Under the pieces are notes generated by a model. The model saw nothing but the letters and a program-made list of their open reading frames with translations. It was not told the origin of the DNA and did no database searches. Both the position numbers and the translations under genes were made by a program. A DNA stretch of 64,000 nt. It comes from Papaver somniferum (Eukaryota > Streptophyta > Magnoliopsida > Ranunculales > Papaveraceae). The first letter of the stretch is position 1; each line of letters opens with the position of its first letter. The stretch is taken from positions 64,047,911-64,111,910 of the forward strand of contig NC_039360.1 in the NCBI RefSeq assembly GCF_003573695.1, written 5' to 3'. Shown here piece after piece: positions 37,601 through 48,090 of this stretch.

Positions 37601-39081
37601 GCATAAGTGGGTGAATTATATGTTTATACCGAGTAACCTGCAAATTATTTTTCCATGTGAACTATAAACGTATTGGGAAATTTGATGTGGTTAGCATGCC
37701 AATGTGGATGATAACTCGTGGTTAATTACTGTTGGCGCCCACAATAGTTAAAATAACATTTGAATGAAAGCTTTCCGTTGCAGAATATGCCTTAACATGA
37801 GGTTTTGTATGAAATAGGTTGCACTGATGCTTGCTGGAATGGGAACTTCCTCCGATGTTTTCAGAATGGTAAGACACTAAAACTATCTTCTTGATATATC
37901 GTCATCAAATGTACGAAAAATCACCAAGGGGTTTGATCTGACTCTTGTTTTATGAGTAAATTGTTCTTTTCAAGCTTTAACCATAGCCTCAGTATTACTA
38001 AAGGATCCTGTTGTTTTACAGGCAAACAACCGTTGGGAAAAGCGCCAATCCAAAGTCTTGGTAGGAAGTTTCACCTATTCTTTTTTAGTTCTTTGTCAGG
38101 CAACCCATATTAGATAACCCTCTCTAAGCATTATCTCATCTGCCTACCAAACCAAGTAGCATTAAGGGTAGGTGATTACACCACTTGGCAGAAGAGGTTC
38201 ATAGAGTACCTACAATTTCTTGTGATTTTGGTCCTTTCCCTATATCATCTGATAAAGATGTGGTGCACTATTTCTATTTGAATTTGATCGTTGACACAGA
38301 CATCACCACTAAAACAACATATATTGAACTTATGCATATATAACTTGTTGGGTTCTAACAGTTTCCCCAATTTGCATGCAGGAAAAGGCTAGAATAAGGA
38401 TGATGCAGCAAAAAGATGCAAATAAATCTGAAACATACTGGAATGACCTTTGGGGAAAGCCTGCAACCTATGAAACTTCAGGTATTAAGAATAAAACACA
38501 CCAAATCTTATTTTTCGAGGTTTTCTCGCTTCCTAGTTTTATCTCTTTCACCTGACTTTCTAAATCTTCAATAACTTGTTATGCGAACTTTAGTTTCTTA
38601 TTACTGTTAACCAAAGTGTACCCATTGTTTACAAAACAAAGTGTACCCATTGTTTACAGAAATGTTAATTGTTATAGCATAATCAATCATCTGTTGTTGA
38701 TTAGGCACGTGTCTTTCTTTAGTTACTACTTACTACCATAATCAGCTACGAGATCCAAAAGTTTTTTTTAGGTATGCAGCAATACCAAAATCAAACAAAA
38801 CAGCGGCGATGCATGTCATTTGCCACGTAGTTCTTTCTTACTGAAGAAATATGGTGCTCGAGCCCATTTTAGTTCGCGCTGGTCTGCTTGTAAGTCTTTT
38901 GTGAGCTTTACAGTTTGTGTAGTAGAATATCTATTGAAAATGATTACTGGTTGCAGCCGAAGAAGTCCAGGAGAGAGCAAAGCGAGCTGCTGCAGCAGCT
39001 AGAAGATGGAGGGAGTATTCAAGGAAGGGCGCTGATAGGCCTCCAACATATAAATTGCCAGAATCAATCAACAAGGAATAA
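34636..39081 (+). CDS. DJC77: Chloroplast J-domain/ferredoxin-like protein (DJC77/DJC76 type)
   Basis: Nine exons join in frame to 335 codons: 34636-34866, 34976-35104, 35287-35416, 36038-36158, 36935-37016, 37818-37868, 38022-38060, 38382-38481, 38957-39081. All introns are GT-AG. Residues 1-65 are Ser/Arg-rich and lack acidic runs, fitting a plastid transit peptide. A J-domain follows (DDYYAVLGL at about 69, His-Pro-Asp at 98-100). Next is a [4Fe-4S] ferredoxin-like domain with Cys162, Cys165, Cys168 and Cys204-Pro. The C-terminal helix is Ala/Arg-rich and ends PPTYKLPESINKE. Arabidopsis plastid proteins DJC76, DJC77 and DJC82 have this J plus ferredoxin layout; the length is nearest DJC77, so the symbol is a best guess. 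J-domains stimulate Hsp70 and the cluster may add redox sensing. No lesion is visible. A retroelement lies 143 bases after the stop. Confidence 0.9.
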
Positions 39082-39224
39082 AACCCAGTAACAATTCCAA
39101 CACCCTTTATAGTTTAGTAAAATGTGATACAATTATATCATCATAGTTTATCTGTACAAAAATCTAGTAGTAAATCATGTATCTCATTGTAATATATGTA
39201 GGATTCATATCTTTTCTTGTTTAC

Positions 39225-39856
39225 TGTTGGAAAAAAATGGGTTTCACAAAGGATGAATGACACAGAGAAGAAAGTGTTGCACTGCAAAACTTTCAAGGCT
39301 TGTATAAATTTCTTTTAGACAAATATTTCTACCCTCCCAATAACAATTGGCGATTACAACAGGTATGCGAAATATTGCCTTCAGGATACAATGAAAGCCC
39401 TGCAACGAAAAATTGAATTCAAGGTTTGTACCCCTTGATTCAATCAAGAACACACAAAGAGATTTCTGATTTCTGATGATGCTTTTTGAAACAGAGAAAA
39501 CAGATTGATTTTTCTTATATGTTAAACGAAACTGGGAGAAGCTATTTATAAAGGGTTTTGCACCTGTTGGGAATAGGTTTTTATTCGCCAACAGGTTTCT
39601 ATTCACGAAACGTCAGGTTCCTTCATCAACAGACATCAATGGTGTCTTTTGGATTCGAAATTTTCGAACAGGCTTTTATCGGCCAAATAAAACCTTCAGT
39701 TCAAAAAATTCTTCCGGGGGCGTTGCCCCCTTGAAACCCCCACCAGGGGCGGTCTCCCCTGGACCCCCACGACCTGACCTGTCAGGTCGACCACAACCTG
39801 GGGGGCGATGCCCCCAGGACCCCCCTTTGGTTAGCGGCGTTGAAAATATTCCAACA
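39225..39856 (-). repeat. 632-bp LTR with G-rich hairpins
   Basis: Inverted ends TGTTGGAA/TTCCAACA, with a TATAAATA on the minus strand near 39542-39549. The U3 part has two perfect stems, GGGGGCGTTGCCCCC (39717-39731) and GGGGGCGATGCCCCC (39801-39815), and the palindrome-like ACCTGACCTGTCAGGTC (about 39770-39787). Confidence 0.8.
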
Positions 39857-39974
39857 CTATCTAAATTGCCAAGAATTTGCACAACCCCAGGAAAATGTAG
39901 GTGAGACTTGAGAACATATCTATAAGTTTTTTTTTTTCTAATTTCCGGCAACTCGATTTCTTTCCTTGGTTTAG

Positions 39975-40331
39975 GTAGTATCAATGGCTTCATTTAATGG
40001 AGGGGATAATCTCGACGTCATTCCTGAATCGTCCGTTCTTGGTGGCACCTTCAGAGCATTCTCAAACACAAGCTTCTACCGGCTGAGACAGAGGATAGAG
40101 CAGGTTTGTGATAACTAATTATCCCACCCTACCATTTTATAAGAGAGGTTGCACGATATATAGAACTAATTAAGATAATCCTATTTGAGATTTGAAATCA
40201 CTATATCTTCAACAGGTAATTGTGGAACAAGCAAGAGTATACAAAAATGCTCAGCTGAAGTCGATTTCTTTGAGGGCGAAAGTTTTTACCCTCCAACAGT
40301 AAACGATGACGAGATGAATGAGCATGTGAGG
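39975..40331 (+). pseudogene. IAA-amino-acid hydrolase (ILR1/ILL-like) fragment, two exons
   Basis: Exon 39975-40103 (43 codons, clean GT-AG flanks) reads VVSMASFNGGDNLDVIPESS then VLGGTFRAFSNTSFY and RLRQRIEQ, a typical stretch of the M20-family amidohydrolases that release auxin from amino-acid conjugates (ILR1, ILL6). Exon two begins at 40216 (VIVEQARVYK), has a two-base insertion after the Lys codon, and continues in the next frame with SAEVDFFEG and YPPTVNDDEMNEHV until it is cut at about 40331. The intron between is retained, so capture was from genomic DNA and not a spliced RNA. The fragment lacks the metal-binding residues and cannot be an enzyme. Confidence 0.85.
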
Positions 40332-40388
40332 ACGATGCCCCCAGGACCCCCCTTTGGTTAGCGGCGTTGAAAATATTCCAACATTTAC

Positions 40389-40930
40389 TTGGATGGTCGC
40401 ACATAATACATTGCAATGGAATCAAATAGAGAAATAATTGTGAAGTTTCATAAGAATTTGTAGATAATGCCTCAAAGCAGTAAAAAAGAACTAGATAGAA
40501 AAAGATTCCAAAGTAACAACCTTAAGATATTTGTCAAACCTCATTAGCTTAATTATAGGATTCTCTGTTACACCACTGACACCAAGTGAACGAACAATCC
40601 CTAGAAGAAGAAAAAATAACAAAAAAAAGTTCATCCCTACCAACATAAATCCTGAAATTCTTATAAAGTTTTGGGAGAAAAAAGAATACAAATGAGAAAA
40701 GAATTGTCAGTCTGTTTATTTGACTGTGCAGGCATACTTTGTCACTCAATTAGGAAGCTCAACCTACTTCATACAGTTACCAAGCTGAAGAGCTCAACAC
40801 AATTACATTAGTTCAAGAAATATCCAGTCCACCCCTGACACCCTGTTAAGAAATACCCTAAATTGAATACCAAAATAACTCATCTGTAATTGGACCAGTT
40901 AAATCTAGTTTTGCTCCATCAAAATCTTGT
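40389..40930. other. Intergenic; 3' flank of the minus-strand gene
   Basis: No gene seen. An exact 18-base direct repeat, TGTTTATTTGACTGTGCA, occurs at 40713-40730 and at 40928-40945, where it includes the stop codon of the minus-strand gene. Confidence 0.6.
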
Positions 40931-41464
40931 TTATTTGACTGTGCAAGCAACAGCATGAGCCCATAATTTGAGATGCTTCTTCATTGCCATTCCATCACTA
41001 AGAGGTGGCATTTTGCAGATAAGATATGGGTCTCCTGATTTTGGTAGCTTAGGCATCATTGGTATTATTATAGAATCAAACCCAATATCTCTAAAATCAA
41101 ACCCTAAATCTCTAAAATCAAACCTTTCTTCATTACCTCTTGTGTATCTTCTGTTTGCTTCTTCTTTCTTCTCCATTATATCTGCCTCTGCAACTGCTGT
41201 TTTCAATCTAAGCGAACCCAATTCTTCCAGTACTTCAGATTCAGTTTCACTGTATTCAGACTCTGATGCACTAATTTCAAACTGAGAATCTGTATAACTT
41301 TCACATTGAACCTTCTCTGATTCAGAATCTGATACTGTAGGGTTTTGGGTAGTGATGATGTTCTCATCAGTTGAGAACGAAACAGATGGCAATTTTGGTG
41401 GTGAAAGGATATTAGAGAAGAACCATAGAGAATCAATGTCTTCTATGATTTGTTCATGCTCCAT
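40931..41464 (-). CDS. Uncharacterised acidic plant protein, single exon
   Basis: A 177-codon ORF from ATG at 41464 to TAA at 40931. The N-terminus (SLWFFSNIL) and the C-terminal segment (MPPLSDGMAMKKHLKLWAHA then VACTVK) match a plant-specific family whose members end in a near-invariant DGMAMKEHLKSWAYAVAC-type motif; some are labelled homeobox hox1A-like in databases without real support. The middle is Ser/Glu-rich with a predicted helix (LKTAVAEADIMEKKEEANRR). No signal peptide or membrane segment. Function unknown. An A/T-rich leader precedes it (41470-41560). Confidence 0.75.
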   Translation of the reverse strand: MEHEQIIEDIDSLWFFSNILSPPKLPSVSFSTDENIITTQNPTVSDSESEKVQCESYTDSQFEISASESEYSETESEVLEELGSLRLKTAVAEADIMEKKEEANRRYTRGNEERFDFRDLGFDFRDIGFDSIIIPMMPKLPKSGDPYLICKMPPLSDGMAMKKHLKLWAHAVACTVK

Positions 41465-42099
41465 TATTGATACATAAAATCAAAGAAAAAAAAATACTAA
41501 AAAAAGAAAAGAAAAAAAAAAGATAGAGCGGAGAAGTAAAGAAAAAAAAAACAGTAACAGAAGCCTGATGGAGAGAATTATGGGGAATTTATTGGAGAAA
41601 TCCAAGATGACAAAAAACAAATCGTATATTAATTATTTAAATGACTGAAATACCCCTTTGATGTCAGTGTTGAGTGGACTTGAATCTGGGAGGTGTTTTC
41701 GTCATTTTGACGAAGCAAAAAAGTCCAGCGTCGATGGCAGCAAATTTTGCTGTTTTCCACTCACGTGGTTCAAGGTATGGAGAGAAAAGAGAACAACAGT
41801 GTAGTCCACTTCAAGCCAACGGTCAGAAAAATACGTGGCTCCCAAGGATTCGTTTTCTGTGATACGCCTTTGCAGAAATACAGAAAATGGTTAAAAGTTA
41901 TGATTACTGTTTTACTTTCCGTATTTCTTCACTTATTTCCTGTTAAAATAAGATTCTCCTTTTTAGGTTTAACTGAACTACTAAAGCCTAGAAAGGGTTT
42001 GGCATAGACTGGCGCGGTAGGTGTACTTTACTCCAGGCTAGCACGGATAATTCTCGAAAATGCTGGTCTTCCCCCACCCCTTTCCTCGTGTAGAAATTG
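41465..42099. other. No gene seen
   Basis: Promoter side of the minus-strand gene, with A-rich runs at 41485-41555, then unremarkable sequence. ORFs of 60-86 codons here have no coding character that I recognise. Confidence 0.55.
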
Positions 42100-42630
42100 A
42101 CGTTTAATCCCATATTAGTTGGGCTTTAGACATTCTAGTCCAACGTTTTCAGGCCTAGTACTCGCTAGTCCAAATTTACAATCTGGAACAATTTAATCCT
42201 TTTTTAGACGAGTTAGTCCAAATGGAAGCCGATTTAGGAAATGCGATTTTTCGTTATTTTCCTAGTTACCTTTTTGATGTTTCAGTATTCAATTTTTTTG
42301 GATCTTTAGATTTTCTTTTGGAGAGAGACAGAGCCAGAAGCGATTTAGTATTGTTGTTCTTCAGCTGAGATTCTTACTGCGTGTCACCGTTTGATCTTTT
42401 TCGTTTTATGTTTATTTGATTGATTTCTTCATTTGTTCTTCTTCGATTTTCAAGGTTCGATTTGTTTATGGAAATCTCAAATTTAGTTTATTCAACTTCA
42501 TTAGCCCTCGATCTTGTCCTGCATCAGTTATTCTTCCCTCCATTTACTGAAATCTCCGATTTTCCGTTTTGTTTAATGTCGTTGATATGTAAATCGCAGG
42601 AGTGAGTTTAGTTACAACTAACCGAAAGAC

Positions 42631-42667
42631 ATGAACGGAGAAGATCTGATTGCATCTGTTAAGAACC
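42631..42667 (+). other. Possible captured first coding exon
   Basis: A UTR-like stretch, then an intron ending AAATCGCAG, a short leader and an ATG coding for MNGEDLIASVKN before a good donor site (CCGTAAGTT). The layout is that of a real plant gene 5' end, but I do not recognise the peptide and the next exon is not evident. It could be joined to the dapF exons in a chimeric transcript. Confidence 0.25.
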
Positions 42668-43627
42668 GTAAGTTACATACCTAATTTCAATTATTTTGTT
42701 AATTTTACCTTTCAATTGCTAATGTTTGTGAATTTAGTCTCATCTCTCTATTTAGATCTATATTCTCTGTCGGAATCCGCTAAACCTCAATTTGAAATCT
42801 CTATAATCTTCACTCGGTTGTAAGCTTTTATGTTATTTTCAATCAAATCAAATAATAATGTTAGTACTTTGAAAGAACTGTAATCTCAGAGGCTATCTTA
42901 TATAATGATTGAGCTTATCTCATATATGTACTTTACATTGGTTAATATGTTGTATTTACAATTTTTTTTTTTATGTTTTACAGTATGACTGTCTGACCAT
43001 CCTGAAACGAATTCCTTTTGTATTGATTTTTTGAATTCATTTAAGGTTTAAGATGTGGATAGTAAAATGGGCAAACAGTTCCTATTTCTATAGGACTCGC
43101 ATTATTTACAGCATACCGAAATCACACACCAAAGTGTAATTAGGACATTTACCACTTTTTTTTAGTTGTACAAAAAATGCAATTAAATCCACTCGTAACC
43201 TAGGCATGGGAAGTCAAAAGTGACAATCATCCCAAAGACGTCTTCTCTACCCAACCATTTGCCATGATCTGTAGTCACCATACACTCTTGCATGCCCACT
43301 ATTTATGTATCGATAGTATTATGCTAATTGACTCTAGATTCTTTGTTTGATGGTGTAGTCAAAAAACTTGCAAATTATACTGCATTCTGGAATATGACAT
43401 ATCTAAAAGTTCCTAACTTAGTTCTTGCTTTCTTGCGAGCAAGACCCCTAGCATTCCAATAACAATTTAGGTTTGGCATTTCAGCCTCCTTTTTTAGTAT
43501 ACTCACTGTTGGCATTTCTGGCTTCCACTGTTGTATTATTCTCTTGGAAGATTATGTTTTATGTGATGGTCCAAAATTAATAAGGTATTCGAGATGTATC
43601 ATGTATGTATGTTTTATGTGATGTATA

Positions 43628-43711
43628 AGTGTGCATATATTAGTGCACATGTAGTACAAGTGTACATATTGGTGCACATGTAGTACAAGTGTACATATTG
43701 GTGCACATGTT
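43628..43711. repeat. Short tandem repeat with GTGTACATATTGGTGCAC
   Basis: Three copies of about 30 bases, AAGTGTACATATTGGTGCAC plus ATGTAGTAC, the first slightly diverged. The core motif is the same as in the 90-base array at 45685-46680, two kilobases to the right in the same element. Confidence 0.8.
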
Positions 43712-44354
43712 ATATGGTGATTTAGAGGAGGATTTGAAGTGGTTTCAACTTAGAAGAACAAAGAATGTTGTAGTTTTAGCATCTCGTATGATTGGGATTG
43801 AATTTGTGTTGGATTTGCACTGAATTCTTGATATGAGAATCAGTCAAAAGAAGTTATTAAATGACAAATTTGTTTCCGTGGGTATGTGCCATGAATTCAG
43901 GTGCCCGCATTGGACAGACTGAGATGGGTTTCAGCGATTGGTAAGAACGGAAGAACTGGGTACATATTTGTTTAGGAATCAGTGACTGTGGTAGCTTTAG
44001 GTTGCTGGTTTATTATGGAATCGGTGGTTCATTCTAAGAGGAATGGAATTCCTCTGAAATTGAAGTTGGTAATAGTTAATCGATGAAGCTTTTTAATTTA
44101 AAGAGTGTGAATTAGCAATTCCATCTGATGTCAGGCATGCGATTGTCATATGCGATGAATGACAATTACCTGCAATGGTTCATCTTAATTTATGTTTCTT
44201 ACTTTGAATGAGCTTTTAATAAGATTACTTGACTTGTTGTTTTATTCCTCATAGTTAGATTTCGGTACAAGTTGATTTCGATAGAACTCTCTTTGACAAA
44301 TTAGTATTTACAACGAAATTGACCATTTCTTGTAAATAATCGTTTTGTTTGCAG

Positions 44355-45280
44355 GTTAAAGTTGATATGGGTCAACCTGTACTTAGAGCATTGGATGTAC
44401 CTACCAAATTACCAGCCAACAAGGACCAAGCTGTGGTGAAGGCAGGACTTGAAATTGTTGGTGCAACCTGGAATGTGACATGTGTTAGCATGGGAAATCC
44501 TCATTGTGTTACTTTCTCCACAAGTGAATACAAGGTATACATTTTTGGAGAAAATTAGTAACACCAAATTTCATGCATCATGCCCTATGTTCCTTTACCA
44601 TGTTACCGTTGATCTCCGAGAATGCTCCTTAGCATTTCGGCCTTCTTTAATATATCAGTGCAACATCTCATAATAGTGTTTGAACATAATTTGCTGGTTG
44701 GCGACTTAAAGTTATCAGAGATTGGTCCGAAATTTTAGTATCATGAAGTATTTCCTGCTCGAACTAATACTGATTAGTTTATTCAGTTCCTTATTTATCA
44801 CTGACAGCCTTTGATTCTCCATTTTCTATTAACACATGGTTTCCTTTTTAATTTGAAAAAGTTCATATGATTCTTTTTCTTCTTCTTCATATTCAGAGTT
44901 GTGCAAGTATTATCTCGTTTCCACCTGAAAATGCGAGTCTGGGAGCGCGGTGCAAGTAAGTGATGCACTTAAAACTTTTTTTTTATGCTGGATTTACTTG
45001 AGCAAGGAAGTTCACTGTCAATTTTGAATCTGGGTTGTAACTTGCAACTCTATATTCTTAATTGCATATCACATATCTAGATGTCCAAAATCCTTGCATA
45101 GGTTGCAGTATCCATTGTGTTGGATCCTATGGAATTATTTATTTAGTTGGACCCTATGTGATTATTTATTTGGTCTTCTAAGCTTGCAGATAGAATCACT
45201 TGGGTAAACATGTTTTTTTTTTCTTTTTTTTTATGTGTATCTGAAATGACTATTAATGTAGGAGCAACACTAGCATGTGG
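44355..45280 (+). pseudogene. Diaminopimelate epimerase (dapF) gene fragment
   Basis: Exon A (44355-44534, 60 codons) reads [10 protein letters not shown] ... [14 protein letters not shown], the conserved block of plastid diaminopimelate epimerase with an active-site Cys region (GNPHC), an enzyme of lysine synthesis. Exon B (44897-44955) codes VLSRFHLKMRVWERGA, in a frame shifted by one lost base. Exon C (from 45262) gives ATLACG, the other conserved catalytic Cys block, then stops resembling the family. Introns are retained with good GT-AG sites. The transit peptide, N-terminal half and end are missing, so this is a captured genomic fragment and not a working gene. Confidence 0.85.
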
Positions 45281-45684
45281 AAAGCACAGTGTACAAGTTA
45301 GTGCACCATGGAAAAAAAATGAAGGGATAAGCTTATGTTTGCGTACAAATGAGGGCGTAAACTTATGACGGCTAGGTTACAATTACACTTCCTTTCTCAT
45401 TTTTTTTTGTTCCCAGGTTTCATTTGGTATTAACAATTTAACATTATTGATAGTTTGATTTTGCTAGAATGACTGATTATGGAGGTGGGTGGCCTAGTGC
45501 TCATGCAACTTTATGGTACTATGGATAAGATAACACTTTATAAATGTAAGTTTTCATGTGGTCAGTGTTTCATTTTCTTTATAAAGTTTCGGGAAATTTT
45601 GTTTTGATGTTTTAACTATGTTAATGTCTTGTTCTTGGTTATCTCAATTTTAGGTTACTGAATTGTGTTGATATTAAATTGTTA

Positions 45685-46680
45685 ATGTGTACATAGTTGT
45701 ACACATGATTCTTAATGTGTACATAATTGTACACATGTTGATTTTTAATGTGTACATAGTTGTGCACCTATTAATCGTTAATGTGCACATAATTGTACAC
45801 ATGAGTATACATGTAAAAGTACGTCTGTGTTTGGTTATGAATTATAGTTTCTCTGCATGCTTTGCGAGGGTGTACATGTTGGTGCACCAGTGGAATTCCC
45901 ATGAAAAAGTAGGTTCATGGGTGGTTATGAATGATTGGTTTTATGCATTTTTTGCAAGGGTGTACACATCGGTGCATCTTTGTATTTTCCATGAAAAACT
46001 AGGTTTGTGTGTGGTTATGAATGATCGGTTTGGTGCATGTTTTGCAATGACGTACATATTGATGCACCTATGTTCTTTCCATGAAAAATTAGGTTTGTGG
46101 GTGGTTATGAATGATTGGTTTTATGCATGTTTTGTAGGGGTGTACATATTGGTGCACCTGTGTAAATCCCATGAAAAATAGGTTTCCCATGTTTTACAGC
46201 GGCGTATGTATTGGTGCACCTTGTAATTCCCATGAAAAAATAGGTTTGCGTGTGGTTGTGGATGATCGGCTTTATGCATGTTTTGAAGCGGTATACATAT
46301 TAGTGCACCTGTGTGATTCCCATGAAAAAGTAGGTTTGCGTGCGATTATGAATGATCGTTTTTCTGCATGTTTTGTAAGGGTGTATATATTGGTGCGCCA
46401 GTGAAATTCCCATAAAAAATAGGTTTGTGTGTGGTTATGAATAATCGGTTTTATGCATGTTTTGTAGCGTTGTACACATTGGTGCAACAATGTATTTTTC
46501 ATGAAAAAGTAGGTTTGCGTGTGGTTATGAAGGATCGATTTTAGGTATGTTTTCGCAGGGGTGAACATATTGGTGCACTAATGTAATTCTTATGAAAAAT
46601 AGGTTTGTGTGGGATTATGAATGATCGATTTCATACATATTTTTTTGTAGGTGTCCACAAAGCAGTGCATGTGAAAAAAT
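45685..46680. repeat. 90-bp minisatellite with GTGTACATATTGGTGCACC cores
   Basis: From about 45815, units of about 90 bases start at ATGAAAAA(G/A)TAGGTTTG: 45901, 45991, 46081, 46170, 46231 (preceded by a shortened unit), 46321, 46410, 46500 and 46591. Each unit has GTGGTTATGAATGATCGG, TTTTATGCATGTTTTG and a TGTACATATTGGTGCACC core. Bases 45685-45815 hold looser GTGTACATAGTTGTACACAT copies. Confidence 0.85.
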
Positions 46681-47250
46681 GACTCCATAAGCTTTGGTAA
46701 ATTTTATGCATGTTTATTTTCTTGTACACATTAGATCGGATAAATAAAATTAATTTTTTAGAAAATGAAAATTATAGTCATATGAGTACTCTTTTTGCAG
46801 GTCTCGGAAAGAGCCGAAGTGGTGCTTAGGTGGACGATTCGAGTTGTATGTGGTGTGCAAACTGGTGCATCTTGTCTTTGTATTTTCGTAGATGTGTACA
46901 TGTTTGTACACCAGTATAAACTAAGATTTTTTTAAAAATGCGAATTATATAGTCATACGGGTACTCTTTTTGTAGCTCTCGAAAGAGCTTTCCGAATATA
47001 TAAAGTTTGTGAATTTTAGACAAACGGTTCAAAAGATAAATTGTTTTTTTTAAAGTTTTTTAATTTATACTATATAAAATTGCCGACATCATCATGAGTC
47101 ACTTTGGACTAAACTATAAATATTTGGACTAAATTGTAAATCAGGAAGGTTATATATGTATTTTTCATATTTTGGACTAAATTGTACCTAGTTAACTCGG
47201 GATGGACTAATCCGTACTTTTTGACGTGTTTTTGGACTAAACCGTTTTTT

Positions 47251-47369
47251 CCCCTTCCCCCATTAGGTGGCAAACAGATAGTGGTTTGACGCCACACAAA
47301 AGGGTCCCCTGTTAACTCCAATCCAAGGGATCAAGGGCTAATATCGCTGCCACCTAATGGAGGAAGGGG
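47251..47369. repeat. Fold-back repeat, 22-bp arms
   Basis: CCCCTTCCCCCATTAGGTGG plus CA (to 47272) is matched with one mismatch by its inverse, TGCCACCTAATGGAGGAAGG plus GG (47348-47369), with a 75-base loop. It lies at the right edge of the dapF-carrying element. Confidence 0.7.
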
Positions 47370-47572
47370 GTGGGGCCCGTGGGGGAAAGGAGTGGGGAAG
47401 TGTAGCAGCTTCGGATAATTTTTTGTTCTTTGGGGTGGTGCCTCCAACGCAGCGCCCGACAATGTATGCATAGGTCAGGCACATCACTAACGTTACATAC
47501 AGTGGTTGAACCGAGAAAAAAAACCATGACAAAACCGTCACTCACAGTTTTTCTTTTGAGAAATTTATTCTT

Positions 47573-48090
47573 ATGACCCTGGAAATTATGGGTCTTACTC
47601 TTTTGGCCCCAGGGTTATTTAATAAAATTTGCAAATTATTTCGGTGGCCCTGGAATATTATAATCAGTGTGCAAATTGCCTGCACATAAAATCAGTGTGC
47701 ACATTACCTACACACTATAAAATATGAAGAAAATTTATGTACAAAAATCAGTGTGTATATTTCCTGCACATAAAATTAGTGTGCATATTGTCTGCACACT
47801 ACAAAATATGAAGAAAATTTAAAAAATTATTTAGAGAATAAAAAATTTCATGAAATGTAAATTTGATAGTTGTATTTACGCTCGTTGTGTAGCTCTTTCA
47901 AAAAGCTTTCCAAATATATAAACTTTGTCGAATTCTTACGTATGATTTGTTAGACATGTTATGTTTAAGTTGGTATGACGATTATACCCTTAAAGGATAT
48001 AATTTATCATTTGATAACATCATCAAACATCTTTATCCAAATGACCCTCCTTCTTTTTTAAGGGTCATTTCAATAAAATGGATTAGTTTT
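47573..48090. mobile_element. Possible MITE with ATGACCCT ends
   Basis: TTATGACCCTGGAAATTATG plus GGTC at the left faces AAGGGTCATTT at the right, and both ends have a second inner GGGTC/GACCC copy. The interior has four copies of a CAGTGTGCA ... CCTGCACATAAAA motif (47665-47810) and no ORF. Confidence 0.4.

Larger units (their letters stand above)
39225..40383 (-). mobile_element. LTR element enclosing an ILR1-like gene fragment
   Basis: The target duplication TTTAC flanks it at 39220-39224 and 40384-40388. Read on the minus strand, it has a complete LTR at 39856-39225 (TGTTGGAATA to TTCCAACA) and, at the other end, only the first 51 bases of the same LTR (40383-40333). Between them lie 476 bases that include two exons of a host hydrolase gene in the opposite orientation. 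No gag, pol, clear primer site or purine tract is visible. The matching target duplication shows that the structure inserted as one unit, or that its interior was rearranged after insertion. Confidence 0.8.
42100..47260. mobile_element. Pack-type DNA transposon with captured dapF exons (boundaries approximate)
   Basis: Both ends carry the motif TTTAGTCCAA in inverted orientation: (T/G)(C/T)TAGTCCAA three times at 42130-42220, and TTTGGACTAAA five times at 47104-47240. Such inverted subterminal repeats indicate a DNA transposon. The interior carries exons of a host gene (44355-45280), a possible captured leader and first exon (42300-42667), and a 90-base minisatellite. No transposase is visible. 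I could not define exact termini or a target duplication. Confidence 0.45.

Noticed and set aside
39676..39993. 105-codon minus-strand ORF rich in Gly/Pro
   Set aside because: It spans an LTR end and part of the captured hydrolase fragment; the GC-rich hairpins create the open frame.
40713..40945. 18-base direct repeat as evidence for a duplicated gene end
   Set aside because: Similarity does not extend beyond the 18 bases on either side.
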